Positions 43,298-53,335 are shown, counted from the stretch's first letter. The stretch is 64,000 bases of DNA from CAZADH01 sp964483805 (GCA_964483805.1 CAZADH010000005.1:4410-68409), one strand, 5' to 3'. Program-made: numbers and translations. The notes: generated from the sequence alone by a model not told the origin.

Positions 43298-43577
43298 AAA
43301 TTGTTTTGCAGTCGTCTTCTTTTTTTTCCTCAGGGAGGCGAGAAGAAGACATATTCCAGGAACTCCCCCATACTGGTACCGGTGGGTTCTGCCTGGCCAA
43401 GCGATGGTGTTCTCGTGTGGGATGACGGCCGCGGGGTACGGGGCAGGGTGGATGCCCCGATCGGGCGGGGCATGGTCGTCGGCGCGCATGTGGTATGAGA
43501 CTTGCGCGGTAATCGACCCGGGGAGTACATTGTTGGGTGTCGCGACCGACAACGCCAATGCCTCCCGGAGGACGAAG

Positions 43578-44363
43578 ATGCCGAACAGGGCTACCGCCAG
43601 TCGTGGTTTTACCCTCGTCGAAATGCTCGTCGCTTTCGGCGTGTTTACCCTGTTCTTTGGCGGGCTGTTTGCGCTGTACCGCGTTGGCAGCAACGCCTTT
43701 TCGACCGGTTCCTGGAAACTGGCGCGCCAGAAGCAGGCGCAGATGTTTCTCGAGGTTCTGAAAGAGCGGCTCGAGCAAGCGTCCAATCTGGCGATCCTCG
43801 GCGGTGCGGCAAACACCGACCAGATGCAGATTACGGCTGCCAGTGTCTTCTTCCCCGGCAATGCCAACACGGCCGTGCCGCTCGATGTGAAGGCGTACAC
43901 GACGTCGCGCAACATCCTGCTGTTCAGCGTGTGCAAACCCAACCTGGGGCCAAACACCGGGTTGTGGTGCGGGCATGCCCTCAAGATCATCCCCGGTCCT
44001 GGGGGCGGCAAGCCGGGCCACCTGCGGATCTTCAGTTCGAGTCAGGCGGGAGCGTTCTCGACCGGAATCGCCGCATTTCCGCCGACACCGCCGGGCGGCG
44101 GGGCGGCGTGGCTGACGGATCCGACCTCGTATCAGTTGGGTCCCAACGGCTACAGCATGAACCTCGATGATGTCGGTACCGTGTCTTTGTTGTATCAGAC
44201 GTCCGATGCGCCTGGTTCGGCGTCGGGAACCAAGGTGATCAACATCAACGTTACCTTGTTCAATCCCAAGCACACGGCGACGACCCTGCAGCAGTCGATC
44301 CGGGCGAGGGTGCCGGCGGGTGTCGCCGTGGTGACGGCCGCGCTGGCCAGTATGGGGACGTGA
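43578..44363 (+). CDS. Type IV pilin-like protein (GspJ-like)
   Basis: A 261-residue pseudopilin. The prepilin signature RGFTLVEMLVAFGVFTLFFGGLFALY begins after a short basic leader, with predicted cleavage between Gly and Phe. The body has Gly/Thr-rich strands (GTKVININVTLFNPK) typical of minor pseudopilin heads. ATG follows GGAGGA. It is first of three pilin-like genes; no pilus ATPase, platform protein or peptidase is visible in the window, so assembly must use genes elsewhere. Confidence 0.82.
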   Translation: MPNRATASRGFTLVEMLVAFGVFTLFFGGLFALYRVGSNAFSTGSWKLARQKQAQMFLEVLKERLEQASNLAILGGAANTDQMQITAASVFFPGNANTAVPLDVKAYTTSRNILLFSVCKPNLGPNTGLWCGHALKIIPGPGGGKPGHLRIFSSSQAGAFSTGIAAFPPTPPGGGAAWLTDPTSYQLGPNGYSMNLDDVGTVSLLYQTSDAPGSASGTKVININVTLFNPKHTATTLQQSIRARVPAGVAVVTAALASMGT

Positions 44364-44365
44364 CA

Positions 44366-44998
44366 ATGAATACAACATATTGCCAATGTGCAGGCGATCA
44401 TCGTGGCCACATTCGGGGTATGTCGCTGATCGAGTTGGTTCTGGCGGTGACGATTCTGGCCGTTTCGTTTCTGCCGGTGATCGGAGTCATGGGCACGACG
44501 ATCAAGGGCACGACCCGTGACGAGTTGTTGGTGAAGGCGATTCATCTTGGGCAGACGCGCATGAATGTGGTGATGCAGTTTCCGTATCACGGGATCGTCG
44601 ATCTGGGTGGAGGTGGTGCCGGCCCGACCTGGACCTTCGGAACGGGGGCGACACAATGGCAGATCGCGACGAACACGTTGGTGTTGCGACTCGGGCCGGT
44701 GAAAGACGACGACACGCTGAACAGTGACCCCTCGTATGGGGCGCATTCGTTTCGCACCGAACTCACGGTTGCTGATGAACCACTGCAATTCAGCGTGGTG
44801 CAGAATTACAATGCCGGGCAGCGGGCGGCCAATCCGACGGTCCCGGCGAACTGGGGTTGGAGCACACTGAACAACAGTCCGGCGGCGCGTTTTTCCGGGG
44901 TAATGCAGAGATACACGCTGATCGTCCGGTGGGTCGACGACGAGAACAAGAACCGGTTCTATTCGCTGGTGGCGTTCAAGGTGCGATACCGTGAATAA
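44366..44998 (+). CDS. Type IV pilin-like protein (GspI/PilV-like)
   Basis: A 210-residue pseudopilin with RGMSLIELVLAVTILAVSFLPVIGV as prepilin motif; cleavage before Met rather than Phe. The C-terminal part (FSGVMQRYTLIVRWVDDENKNRFYSLVAFKVRYRE) has a minor-pilin character. The ATG is chosen because GGGGA is spaced 7 bases upstream; a GTG two codons earlier would overlap the previous stop. Start codons contain a palindrome variant (AATAC-AAC-ATATT). Confidence 0.75.
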   Translation: MNTTYCQCAGDHRGHIRGMSLIELVLAVTILAVSFLPVIGVMGTTIKGTTRDELLVKAIHLGQTRMNVVMQFPYHGIVDLGGGGAGPTWTFGTGATQWQIATNTLVLRLGPVKDDDTLNSDPSYGAHSFRTELTVADEPLQFSVVQNYNAGQRAANPTVPANWGWSTLNNSPAARFSGVMQRYTLIVRWVDDENKNRFYSLVAFKVRYRE

Positions 44999-45521
44999 CA
45001 ACATGGCAATACAAAATATGACATTTAGGCGGCGCGGCACCGCGGTGGCGATGGCTCTGGTCTTTGCCACCATTTTGCTGTTGATGGCCATCGGTTTCGT
45101 GCGGCAGTTGCGCCAGGCGCATCCGCAGAACCGGCTGATCGACGAGCGGGTCAAGGTCGAGTTGTTGGCCAACTCGGCCATTGACAAGGCGATTCTCAAG
45201 TTCCAGTTGTTCCAGGGTGATTACTATGCGGCGGTGGCCGCGAGCAAGTTGGGTTACCACCAACCGCTGCAAGACTTCTTCATCAATGACACGGGGTTGC
45301 GATACGTCAATTTCGGCGATGCCAGTTCCTCGTTTTCGAACCACACCATTGGGGTGGTCATTGCCAGTGTGAGCTTGCTCACCGACTGGAAGTGGAATAC
45401 CGAGGCGTTACGGATCATCGCCAATGTCACCTATACCGACAGCGTTGGCCGCAACGTCGACAAAGACGTGGTGCGGATCGTGAAACTCGATCGTCGGTTG
45501 AACACTCCATGGGGTCCATAA
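44991..45521 (+). CDS. Pilin-associated membrane protein (PilX/GspK-like)
   Basis: A 176-residue protein starting with GTG overlapping the previous gene's end. A basic leader (FRRRGTAVAMALVFATILLLMAIGFVRQL) resembles PilX N-termini, followed by VKVELLANSAIDKAILKFQLFQGDYYAAV and a beta-rich C-terminus. No clear prepilin cleavage site, so it may be a non-cleaved anchor. It completes the set of minor pilin-like proteins. A palindrome variant (AATAC-AAA-ATATG) covers codons 6-10. Confidence 0.65.
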   Translation: MNNNMAIQNMTFRRRGTAVAMALVFATILLLMAIGFVRQLRQAHPQNRLIDERVKVELLANSAIDKAILKFQLFQGDYYAAVAASKLGYHQPLQDFFINDTGLRYVNFGDASSSFSNHTIGVVIASVSLLTDWKWNTEALRIIANVTYTDSVGRNVDKDVVRIVKLDRRLNTPWGP

Positions 45522-45535
45522 TTCAGGGAGGGAAC

Positions 45536-46537
45536 ATGTCGCTCAGGGTTGCTGTTTCGTTCGCGGTTCGTCTGTCCGTCACGGCTTTGTTCGTGTGCCT
45601 TGGGGTTGCCGACCCCGCATGGGCGCAGCAGGGGGCGCCGCGGATCGGTATCGTCGATCTGGCAACCTTGATCATGTTCCACCCGACCATGGCGAGTTAC
45701 GATCCGTTCAGCAAGTCGTTCATGCGGCAGAGCGACACCAGGCCGGGGCGCGGTGATGCGGTGGCGCAAGAGGCGGCGAACCGGCGTGCCGGAGAGGCGA
45801 AGGCGAAGGCCGACGAACTGCGCTCGCAGTTGCGACTGGCTGAGGGGCGGTTGGCGGAGAGCAGGCAGAAATACGATCGCCTCCTGCACGAAATGGACGG
45901 CGCTTTCCGGGCCCGGTTGTCGGGGCTTTCGAAGGCCCAGTTGACGCAGGAACAGAATCTGCATCAGAGCAAGCGAACGCAACTGGATCAGAAGCGGGCG
46001 GCGGAGTTGCGTGGTCTCGAACTCGAGCGGACCCGGCTCACCGATGCCGTCGCCGAACTCGACTCGTTTGGGGAAGCCGGAACGTTGATGGGGCCGACCC
46101 AGACGAACCAGACCTTTCTGGCGATGCTCAATGATATCCGGCGGGTCACGGCCCAGGTGGCGGCACGGCGCGGGATCGAGGTGGTCCTCGATGCGAGCAC
46201 GTCCGGGTTTCGCGGTTTGCCTGCCGATTCGCCGGAGCCGGGGTTTTCGGGCCGCAGTCCATTGGCGGTGTTGATGAATCAAGGGGTGCATCCCGGGATC
46301 CTTCGGGATGCGCCGGCATTGAAGGGCCAGATGGCCATGCAGGTCGAGATGGCGGCGTCGTGGTATCAGAATCGGGCTTTTGTTCTGGGGCCGTTCCGCC
46401 AGCACCTGTTCTCGTCGTTCGTGGTCACCGGTGGCATCGATTTGACCCAGGAGGTTCTCGTTGCGATTCTGAGCGAACAAGGGGTGCCGCAGAGCGTGCA
46501 GACGGTGGTCGTGCAAGCCCTGCGGGGCGGCATGTGA
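45536..46537 (+). CDS. OmpH-like exported paralogue 3
   Basis: A 333-residue protein with signal peptide (VTALFVCLGVADPAWA). The signature PRIGIVDLATLIMFHPTMASYD is the clearest of the three. A long coiled coil (~80-190; AKADELRSQLRLAEGRLAESRQKYDRL) matches Skp tentacles. The C-terminal GGIDLTQEVLVAILSEQGVPQSVQTVV module is shared with paralogue 2. ATG follows GGGAGG. Placed between the pilin-like genes and the giant secreted protein, it could escort that protein or pilins across the periplasm; inference only. Confidence 0.65.
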   Translation: MSLRVAVSFAVRLSVTALFVCLGVADPAWAQQGAPRIGIVDLATLIMFHPTMASYDPFSKSFMRQSDTRPGRGDAVAQEAANRRAGEAKAKADELRSQLRLAEGRLAESRQKYDRLLHEMDGAFRARLSGLSKAQLTQEQNLHQSKRTQLDQKRAAELRGLELERTRLTDAVAELDSFGEAGTLMGPTQTNQTFLAMLNDIRRVTAQVAARRGIEVVLDASTSGFRGLPADSPEPGFSGRSPLAVLMNQGVHPGILRDAPALKGQMAMQVEMAASWYQNRAFVLGPFRQHLFSSFVVTGGIDLTQEVLVAILSEQGVPQSVQTVVVQALRGGM

Positions 46538-46617
46538 ATGTATGTAGGTCGTGTTTACGTAGTGTGTCGACTGATGCGGCGTCGGTCGGGAGCGGAAACG
46601 GGAGAGGGGGCAAGGTC

Positions 46618-49600
46618 ATGAACAAGCGCATGGGGTTGGCAGTTGCTCTGGTGTTGATCGCGGTCGTGCCGATGCTCGTGGCCCCGCCGGCGGTTTTTGC
46701 TCTGGCGACAGAGTACAACCGCAACGGCGAGGTCTATTTGCTCATCGGACAGGGCACGGCCAAGGGCGTGTATCGGCTGAACGATCCGGCGGGAGAGGGG
46801 CTGTTCCTTGGCTTCCTTTTCTATCCGCAGCCGAACCCCTCCATCCCATTCCCGGGCAAGACCGTGAGCACGGCGATGAGCATCTCGGTCGACCTCAATC
46901 GCAACGTGCGCACCTTCTGTCAAGTCGACGACAACAACTGGGTGTTGAAGTCCGGCAACATCCCGCGTCAGGTTGCCATGACCTTGACCAACGGCAAGAG
47001 CCAGGGACAGGCCGACTATGGCTGGCACCACTATTATCACGCGGATTGTCGTGGTTATTGGGGCGACAACAGCCAGGTGGGCAAGCCGATCTACCGGGTG
47101 GCGGGTGCTCCCTTTGCGGCGAATCCGGGAGCGGCGATTGCCGAACCGCCGGTGCATGAGCGGTTCCCGGCCAAAGATGGCGGCGGCAATATCTTGTATT
47201 ACCCAGGCCAGGCCTGGTATTCCATCCCAAACGGGAGTTGGTATCAGGGCTGGGAAACCAGCGGCACGATCGGTGGCGGCGTGAGTTATCGCGTGGCCCG
47301 TGACGTGGTCAACATCAAAGCCCACGACTGGCACCTGTTGCGTTGGTATATCGGGGCCGGCAACTACCCGATCGATGACGGTATCACCTGTACATCATCC
47401 GATGTGTCGTGCACGCACTACTCGTTGTTCGGCTGCATCGATCCGTGCGGTCCGGCGGCCCCTCCGGGCACGACGCCGGCGAAAGACGTTTATCAACACA
47501 TTGCATTTACGCCGGCGCAAGGCGGTCAGTTGTCGCGCACCTATATGTACTGGCGCGAGCAGACGACCCCCAGTTACTCGATCACGATTACCTACGGATC
47601 CGGTTCACCCGGCAACTATTCCGGTATCAAGATCGGTATCCCCGACGACGTCGGGTCGCCCGATCCGAAGACGGGCACGCGCTGGATCGGCGTGTCGTTG
47701 AAGAACCCGACCGAAGATTTCGTCTACACCCTGGGCAACAAGACGATCTCCCAGTGGTATCAGGCGCAGACGGGTGCCGCGCCGCCGAGTGGGTTCAACG
47801 TCAATGCCGTGACCGTTTCGAACCAGTGGAACCAGAAGGGCGGCATTGTCTATGCATACGACAAAACGCAGGGTTGGGCCTACAAGTTCCAGCGCAACGA
47901 CACGGCTTATGCGGGTCCCGCAGACAACCTGAACCCGGCGTTCATCACGTCGTACGAGCCCATCAACCTGGGGTCCGACATCGATGACATCAAGGCCGAT
48001 GGCTTCGGTAATCTTTACTACGGTAAGACCACGACGACGCCGAGTGCTGCGCCGAGCGGCTTCAATCTCGACAATGATGTGGTTGCGATGAAGGACCTGG
48101 GTCCGGATGGATACGGTTTCTACACCTACGAGGCCGTGTACTGCCAGGCGACCAACAAGTCGGTCTTTCAGCGCCTGGTGGTGAACCCGACGCCGGCGAT
48201 CATCGGGTCAAAGAATCTTGGCAATACATATTATGTAAGATATCTCAAGGTGCCGATGACGAGTGCCAGTGCGGCCGAGTTGTTGGTGGCGCCCTATTAC
48301 AACACGAGTGATCCGTCCGGCCCGGGGTTCACCAAGCGCATGACCGCACGTGGCGGTTCCTGGTTCCTGGGTTGGCAGAAAGACACGGTCAACTACCCCG
48401 ATACGTCGGCGACCGCCGACAAGGTCGAGATCGGCGTCATCAACGTGCCGACGCCGCCGAAGATCTACTCATTCCCCGGATATGCATCGCGCCTCGATCT
48501 GGTCGGGCCGTATTCGTCGTTCCCTGTGCCCAACTATGCAATGCGTCACACCAATCAATCGTCGAATCTGTTGCCTGGCACCGTGGGGCTGAATCCGTCG
48601 ACCCTGTATTTCTACATGGTCGAAAACTACCCGCTCGCCGATGGTCCGCAGGATCCGACGATTCAGACCGACTGGAACGGCAACGGTTATGCGGGCGGTT
48701 TCATCACCGCGATCGTTCCGGGCGCCAATGGTCTGGTCGAGTCGACGACCAACGGTGGTCGCCTGTTCTACCGCTGGATTCTGTGGACGGTGCAGGATTC
48801 GTTTGGCCAGGTCATCGATCCGGCGTCGTATTCCGACCCGCAGCCATTGCCCGATTATCCTACCGACCCTCAGGGCGATCGCATGTTCGGTTTCTATTCG
48901 CCGGTGGGTGGCAAGTACATCCTGACCTGTCAGGTCAAATACGACTGGTACAATTACGACAGTCTGCCATTCGGTTCGTTCATTCAGAACGTCGACTCGT
49001 GCCGGCGTAATGGGTCGGCCGCGGTGTCGCTGGGCAAAGGAACATTGGTCGGCAATATCCAGGCGAAGTGGCCGTTCATGAGTTGGGCGACGATGAGTTC
49101 GGTGCTCAACAGTCAGATCATTCCAGACAACACGTGGGCGGCCATTCCCATTGAAGTTCCGTTCAACCTGCCGCCGCCGCCACCCGTCATGTACAACGCC
49201 AAGATCGAACGTTGCGACAATCCGACGGTGGCACCGGCGAGCCAGATCTGGGCGGCGCGACCGTGTACCGGTGTGGCGACGACGACCCATATTGTCTATG
49301 CCGGCAAACAGGGCGGGGGCGGCATGGGTCCGAGCCAGTATGGTTGGCGGGTCGAGCAGAACTACCAGCGGTACATGTTCTTCGACATCAGCACCAGCAA
49401 CCAAACGGCGAACTCGTCGCTGGCGGACTACAACTTCGTGGCGCACGAGTTGGTCACCAACTATCCGGGCAATCCGCTGTATTTCAGTCCTGCGAGTTAT
49501 CCCAATCTGGAATTCCGCAATCGGATCGGCGACACCGCGTGGGCCGAAAACATCGTTACCTACGAAGGTTCTCTGCTGATGCCGTTGCCCAATGGGGGAA

Positions 49601-51441
49601 CCCAGAAGATCATCCTGTTTGGCAACTCGACGAATCCGCGCGTGAGCTATACGGCACCGCCGCCGGCGCCGCCGGCACCCCAGCCGCCGTACGCCGGGGT
49701 GTGCGATGCGTCTTCGCTGATTCCGACCGATCCAAAGTCGGGTAAGTTGGAAATCAAGATGTCGCGTCGCTTCAAGTGGCGGGTGTTCCCCTACCAGCAG
49801 GTTGGCGCACAACGTATTTACTATAGCCCGACCTGGCTCTACTCGTATCTGAACATCACCGCGCAGTCCGACATCGTCACCCTCGATCAGAACGCGCCCG
49901 TGCTATTGCAGGATGCAACGGTGCCGCGCAACCTGTTCGGTTTCGCCGGTTCACCGCTGGTGGCCGGGGTTGGCCCGAATGCGGGCAACCGTGAGTTGAA
50001 CAACAACAATGCCTCGGGTGGTATGGTCTTGTTCCAGTTCCGCGACAACAACGCCTGGGAGAACGGCACCCTGACCGGGTTGACCGAGGCGCAGTCGGCG
50101 CTCAATCGGGCCAGTAACGCGGGCTATACCGGGGTGAACATGAAGGCGACTTACGACCTGAAGCTGATCTACGCGCGCAACAACCGACGGACGTCGCTGC
50201 AGTACTTCGTGATCAGCGATCCCATCAGTCATAGTCCGGCCTCGACCGGGGTGACCGTTGGCGCACCGACGGTGGGCGGGGTGCCGGCGGCGACCCATTA
50301 CACCTACAAGGAGGGCGCGACCGTGCGGGCCTTGAAGATGCGGTCGTTTGCCGCTTCGGGCATTCCGTACGGCGACAACCTGCCGGCCAACGCCAATCCG
50401 GTGGCCGGCATCGCGGCGACGCAGTCGGCGTTCTTTGCCCACCACTTCAACTGCGCGGATTTGTGCTTTACAAAGTATGGCAATCAGCTCTATCCACAGT
50501 TGCCGCCGAACTACGCCAACAACAGTGCAGGATATGCGCCGATTCCGTTTACGGTGGGCGTCTCCGACTGTTCTGGCAACGCGGCAACGTATCCGCTGAA
50601 CCTGGTGGTCAACATCCGTGACAACACGCCGCCGCTTCCGTGGGCGACGATCATCGATCAGAAGGTTGGGGCGTCCAGGGTCTTCCCGGTCTACTCGCCG
50701 CCGGCGCCGTTTGCCTCGGTGACTGCGCCGGTGTTTGTCGACACCGACCCGACGCGTCCGAAGCAGACCGGGCCGGTCAGCATTGTCTGGACGCCGGATA
50801 CGAACACGGCAGTGCTCGGCAACCTCGGTCTGACCAACGATTTCGGGGCGATGCCGCCCTATTTCGCGGGGTTGTGGACGACGAAACCGAAGCTGCTCAA
50901 GAGTGTCGGGGCATTGACCAAACAGGTCAACGACTCGACTCTGTTCGACCAGGCCAAGGCCGGGGTCCTGCCGGGATACGTCGAAGACAACGTCGAGTTT
51001 GTCATTACTCCGTATGTATCCGACAACGCGGGGACGGCCGTGGCATCGTTGACGCTGGTGTCGGTCGATTCCGGCGGCAATGCGGTCACGGTTTCGGCCA
51101 ATAGCGACGCGGTTAACGTCGCGCAGCGGTCGGTCTTCTCGATCTTCCGTGGAGCCGATGGGGTCTTCCCGGTGGCGGCGCCGTTGACCATGGTGGCCGA
51201 TGACAATGCCCTGCAATGGACCTACGTGGCCAATCGCAGCAACATCAACGACACCGCCTGGACGTATGGCGCGGTTGACTTCACGATTCCGCCGAACCTG
51301 ACCGCGAGCCCGATGACCTACTTTGTATTGCCCGTGACGCCGTTGGCGCAGAAAAACCGGCGCACCATCAATACGACGGTGCTGGGCTTCGACAGTCGCA
51401 TGTTGATTCGCACCCTCGACAAGCGCATCCAGAACAAGTAA
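46618..51441 (+). CDS. Giant secreted protein (1607 residues)
   Basis: Signal peptide at residues 5-28 (VALVLIAVVPMLVAPPAVFALA). The body is Tyr/Gly/Asn/Pro-rich beta structure with no domain I can name: an N-terminal region with many Trp/Tyr (RNGEVYLLIGQGTAKGVYRLND), Pro-rich spacers at ~850 and ~1020, and a late ISDCSGNAATYPLNLVVNIRDNTPP segment like an HYR/Ig-type strand. As the last gene behind the minor pilin-like genes, it could be a tip adhesin in the PilY1 sense, though no PilY1 beta-propeller is seen. It contains at least four palindrome variants. A strong terminator follows. Confidence 0.7.
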   Translation: MNKRMGLAVALVLIAVVPMLVAPPAVFALATEYNRNGEVYLLIGQGTAKGVYRLNDPAGEGLFLGFLFYPQPNPSIPFPGKTVSTAMSISVDLNRNVRTFCQVDDNNWVLKSGNIPRQVAMTLTNGKSQGQADYGWHHYYHADCRGYWGDNSQVGKPIYRVAGAPFAANPGAAIAEPPVHERFPAKDGGGNILYYPGQAWYSIPNGSWYQGWETSGTIGGGVSYRVARDVVNIKAHDWHLLRWYIGAGNYPIDDGITCTSSDVSCTHYSLFGCIDPCGPAAPPGTTPAKDVYQHIAFTPAQGGQLSRTYMYWREQTTPSYSITITYGSGSPGNYSGIKIGIPDDVGSPDPKTGTRWIGVSLKNPTEDFVYTLGNKTISQWYQAQTGAAPPSGFNVNAVTVSNQWNQKGGIVYAYDKTQGWAYKFQRNDTAYAGPADNLNPAFITSYEPINLGSDIDDIKADGFGNLYYGKTTTTPSAAPSGFNLDNDVVAMKDLGPDGYGFYTYEAVYCQATNKSVFQRLVVNPTPAIIGSKNLGNTYYVRYLKVPMTSASAAELLVAPYYNTSDPSGPGFTKRMTARGGSWFLGWQKDTVNYPDTSATADKVEIGVINVPTPPKIYSFPGYASRLDLVGPYSSFPVPNYAMRHTNQSSNLLPGTVGLNPSTLYFYMVENYPLADGPQDPTIQTDWNGNGYAGGFITAIVPGANGLVESTTNGGRLFYRWILWTVQDSFGQVIDPASYSDPQPLPDYPTDPQGDRMFGFYSPVGGKYILTCQVKYDWYNYDSLPFGSFIQNVDSCRRNGSAAVSLGKGTLVGNIQAKWPFMSWATMSSVLNSQIIPDNTWAAIPIEVPFNLPPPPPVMYNAKIERCDNPTVAPASQIWAARPCTGVATTTHIVYAGKQGGGGMGPSQYGWRVEQNYQRYMFFDISTSNQTANSSLADYNFVAHELVTNYPGNPLYFSPASYPNLEFRNRIGDTAWAENIVTYEGSLLMPLPNGGTQKIILFGNSTNPRVSYTAPPPAPPAPQPPYAGVCDASSLIPTDPKSGKLEIKMSRRFKWRVFPYQQVGAQRIYYSPTWLYSYLNITAQSDIVTLDQNAPVLLQDATVPRNLFGFAGSPLVAGVGPNAGNRELNNNNASGGMVLFQFRDNNAWENGTLTGLTEAQSALNRASNAGYTGVNMKATYDLKLIYARNNRRTSLQYFVISDPISHSPASTGVTVGAPTVGGVPAATHYTYKEGATVRALKMRSFAASGIPYGDNLPANANPVAGIAATQSAFFAHHFNCADLCFTKYGNQLYPQLPPNYANNSAGYAPIPFTVGVSDCSGNAATYPLNLVVNIRDNTPPLPWATIIDQKVGASRVFPVYSPPAPFASVTAPVFVDTDPTRPKQTGPVSIVWTPDTNTAVLGNLGLTNDFGAMPPYFAGLWTTKPKLLKSVGALTKQVNDSTLFDQAKAGVLPGYVEDNVEFVITPYVSDNAGTAVASLTLVSVDSGGNAVTVSANSDAVNVAQRSVFSIFRGADGVFPVAAPLTMVADDNALQWTYVANRSNINDTAWTYGAVDFTIPPNLTASPMTYFVLPVTPLAQKNRRTINTTVLGFDSRMLIRTLDKRIQNK

Positions 51442-51479
51442 CCTCACGCGCTCCGCCGGTGCGGAGTGGTGTGGACAAC

Positions 51480-51513
51480 AAGCCCCCCGGTGTCATGGCG
51501 AACCGGGGGGCTT
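51480..51513. terminator. Strong hairpin terminator after the giant gene
   Basis: Perfect 11-bp stem AAGCCCCCCGG/CCGGGGGGCTT, 12-base loop. It lies between convergent genes and may serve both. Confidence 0.75.
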
Positions 51514-51570
51514 GCCATTGGTCGGGGTCAGCGGGGTTGGGAAGATCGTCGCGTGGGTGGGCGCTGGTCT

Positions 51571-51984
51571 TCAGAAACCGTCGTTGGGACGATAGGTCTG
51601 AGCCATGCTGCGGGTGATGAAATAGAGAACGAAGGCGACGCTGAAGATGCCGAAGTAATACATTTCACTACGGTTGTCGAGGGCGGTGTCGGGGCGGACA
51701 TCATCGGGTTTGCCCGGCAGGTAGCAGATGTTGAACTTCTGGCCGGCGACGAATCGTTCAGCGGCAGCGGGCTCGAGGCGCAGGCTGTTTTCGCGATCGC
51801 GCCCTTCGGCACGGTACTTGAACCGGACATAGCAATACGATTCGCGCACCTCACGTGAGATCACCGTGGCTTCGGTCCTCTTCGCGGCCTGCTTGAATTG
51901 GATGCCGGTGGTGATGTGCTGGTAGACGCCGAGAATCAGGGCAATCACGGCGACGGTCATGACCAGACGGGGCACTTGTTCCAT
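51571..51984 (-). CDS. DUF3592-family membrane protein
   Basis: A 137-residue protein with two transmembrane helices (VMTVAVIALILGVYQHITTG and YYFGIFSVAFVLYFITRS) enclosing a DUF3592 beta-domain (TEATVISREVRESYCYVRFKYRAEGR, FNICYLPGKPDDVRPD). Family function is unknown. It is 58 bases downstream of the next leftward gene and probably its operon partner. Confidence 0.8.
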   Translation of the reverse strand: MEQVPRLVMTVAVIALILGVYQHITTGIQFKQAAKRTEATVISREVRESYCYVRFKYRAEGRDRENSLRLEPAAAERFVAGQKFNICYLPGKPDDVRPDTALDNRSEMYYFGIFSVAFVLYFITRSMAQTYRPNDGF

Positions 51985-52042
51985 GGGTGGCGGGCTCGTG
52001 GTGGGGTGTCGTTGGTGGGGCGATGCGCGTGGCCGGGGAGGA

Positions 52043-53335
52043 TCAGTGGGTGTCGGGGTGCACCGAGCAGGTCACCTCGAACTCGTTACCGCGACGCACC
52101 AGCGAAAAGGATCCGCCCTGCGGGCAGGCCGTCTCGTCGGTAAGATAGCCGGACGCACGCAGGATCGTGAGATCGGGGCAGAAGGTCGGGTCGGCGGCGG
52201 AGACGTGCTCGAGGCAGTACATGCGGCAAGCGTTGTCGACGGCCTTGCGGGCGGCGGCACACCCACGGTCCCGGAATGCTTCGCTGACCCGGGCCATGGC
52301 CGGCTTGGCCGCGGCGGTCACGGTCGCGATCAACAGTGGGATAGCCGGCAGCAAGCCAAACAGAGCGATCGGGGATGACAGGCCGGCGAAAGCGATTCGC
52401 AACGGCAGGCGCAGGCGGACGGCGCTCAATTCGGTGGAGATCTGTATTTGCTGAATGACATGCCGCAATATTTGCAGGAGCGGCATGGCGGCGGTCAGTG
52501 GCATGGTGAAGAACTGGAATACCGGGGAGGCGGCGTTTTGGGGGCCGGGTTCGAGTCGCTCGGGTGCCAGATGGGCGGCCCATTCGCGGCGGATCTCGTC
52601 GAGTCGGGCGCGCAAGCGCTCGGCGACCGCGAGGTCGTTGTGTTGCAGGTCGATGACCAGCTCATCGTTGGCATCGAGATGCAGGCAGACCTGTTGCAGT
52701 GCGTCGTGCAACGTGCGCGCCAGGTCGGCATCGCCGTCGGGGATGCGTTGGTTGACCCAGGTGCTGACTGCTTGCCACCACGGACCGCCGCGCCGCGACA
52801 GCATGAAGAGCGGCACCTCTGCCAGAAGGCGTTCGATCTCGAAGGGCAGGGGTGGGGCAACGATTTCACCGAGCGGCCCGGGCGTGAGGTCATCGGAGGC
52901 GAAGACGAGCGCTCCATCGGCGGTGAAGCGGCCGGTGATGTCGTGCAGTTTGCCGAGACGGAGCCGCTTGCCCTGCGGGGTTTCTTCGACCCGGAGTTGT
53001 TGCGACGGATGGGCGGCGAGTTCGGCGAGCAGGCGTTCAGCATCCCAGTTTCCGAGCAGGCGGACCTGAAGCTGTCGTTGTCCGGCGGTTTCGGGTTCGG
53101 CCTGCGGCCCGAAGAACACCCGCAATTCCCGCAGCTTGGCCAGTTCGGGGGAGCCGGTATTCTTGACGATCCCGTTGGTGATCGCCGTGCGAATGGGTCC
53201 GGTGCCGACGAGCCCCGGCAGCAAACCGGCGATGACCTGGATGAACCCATCGAGGTCGAGGCGCAGGGCGAATCGGGGCGCTGTGTCGGTGATCGATGAT
53301 GGCAGATTGGGACTGTTGGGGCCGGGTTGGTCCAT
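52043..53335 (-). CDS. Membrane protein with pilin-like C-terminal Cys motif
   Basis: A 430-residue protein. The first ~290 residues are a soluble alpha/beta domain of unknown family (LDLDGFIQVIAGLLPGLVGTG...). One hydrophobic helix near residue 330 (IALFGLLPAIPLLIATVTAAA) leads to a C-terminal Cys-containing segment, CPQGGSFSLVRRGNEFEVTCSVHPDTH. That ending resembles the C-terminus of secretion pseudopilins (CPxGGxY...CSxHG). The helix followed by this tail may be a detached pilin module. ATG has a GGGAG site. Confidence 0.55.
   Translation of the reverse strand: MDQPGPNSPNLPSSITDTAPRFALRLDLDGFIQVIAGLLPGLVGTGPIRTAITNGIVKNTGSPELAKLRELRVFFGPQAEPETAGQRQLQVRLLGNWDAERLLAELAAHPSQQLRVEETPQGKRLRLGKLHDITGRFTADGALVFASDDLTPGPLGEIVAPPLPFEIERLLAEVPLFMLSRRGGPWWQAVSTWVNQRIPDGDADLARTLHDALQQVCLHLDANDELVIDLQHNDLAVAERLRARLDEIRREWAAHLAPERLEPGPQNAASPVFQFFTMPLTAAMPLLQILRHVIQQIQISTELSAVRLRLPLRIAFAGLSSPIALFGLLPAIPLLIATVTAAAKPAMARVSEAFRDRGCAAARKAVDNACRMYCLEHVSAADPTFCPDLTILRASGYLTDETACPQGGSFSLVRRGNEFEVTCSVHPDTH

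Noticed and set aside
43301..43498. 65-residue frame between OmpH-like paralogue 2 and the first pilin
   Set aside because: Starts in a poly-T tract, has no ribosome-binding site and no recognisable feature.
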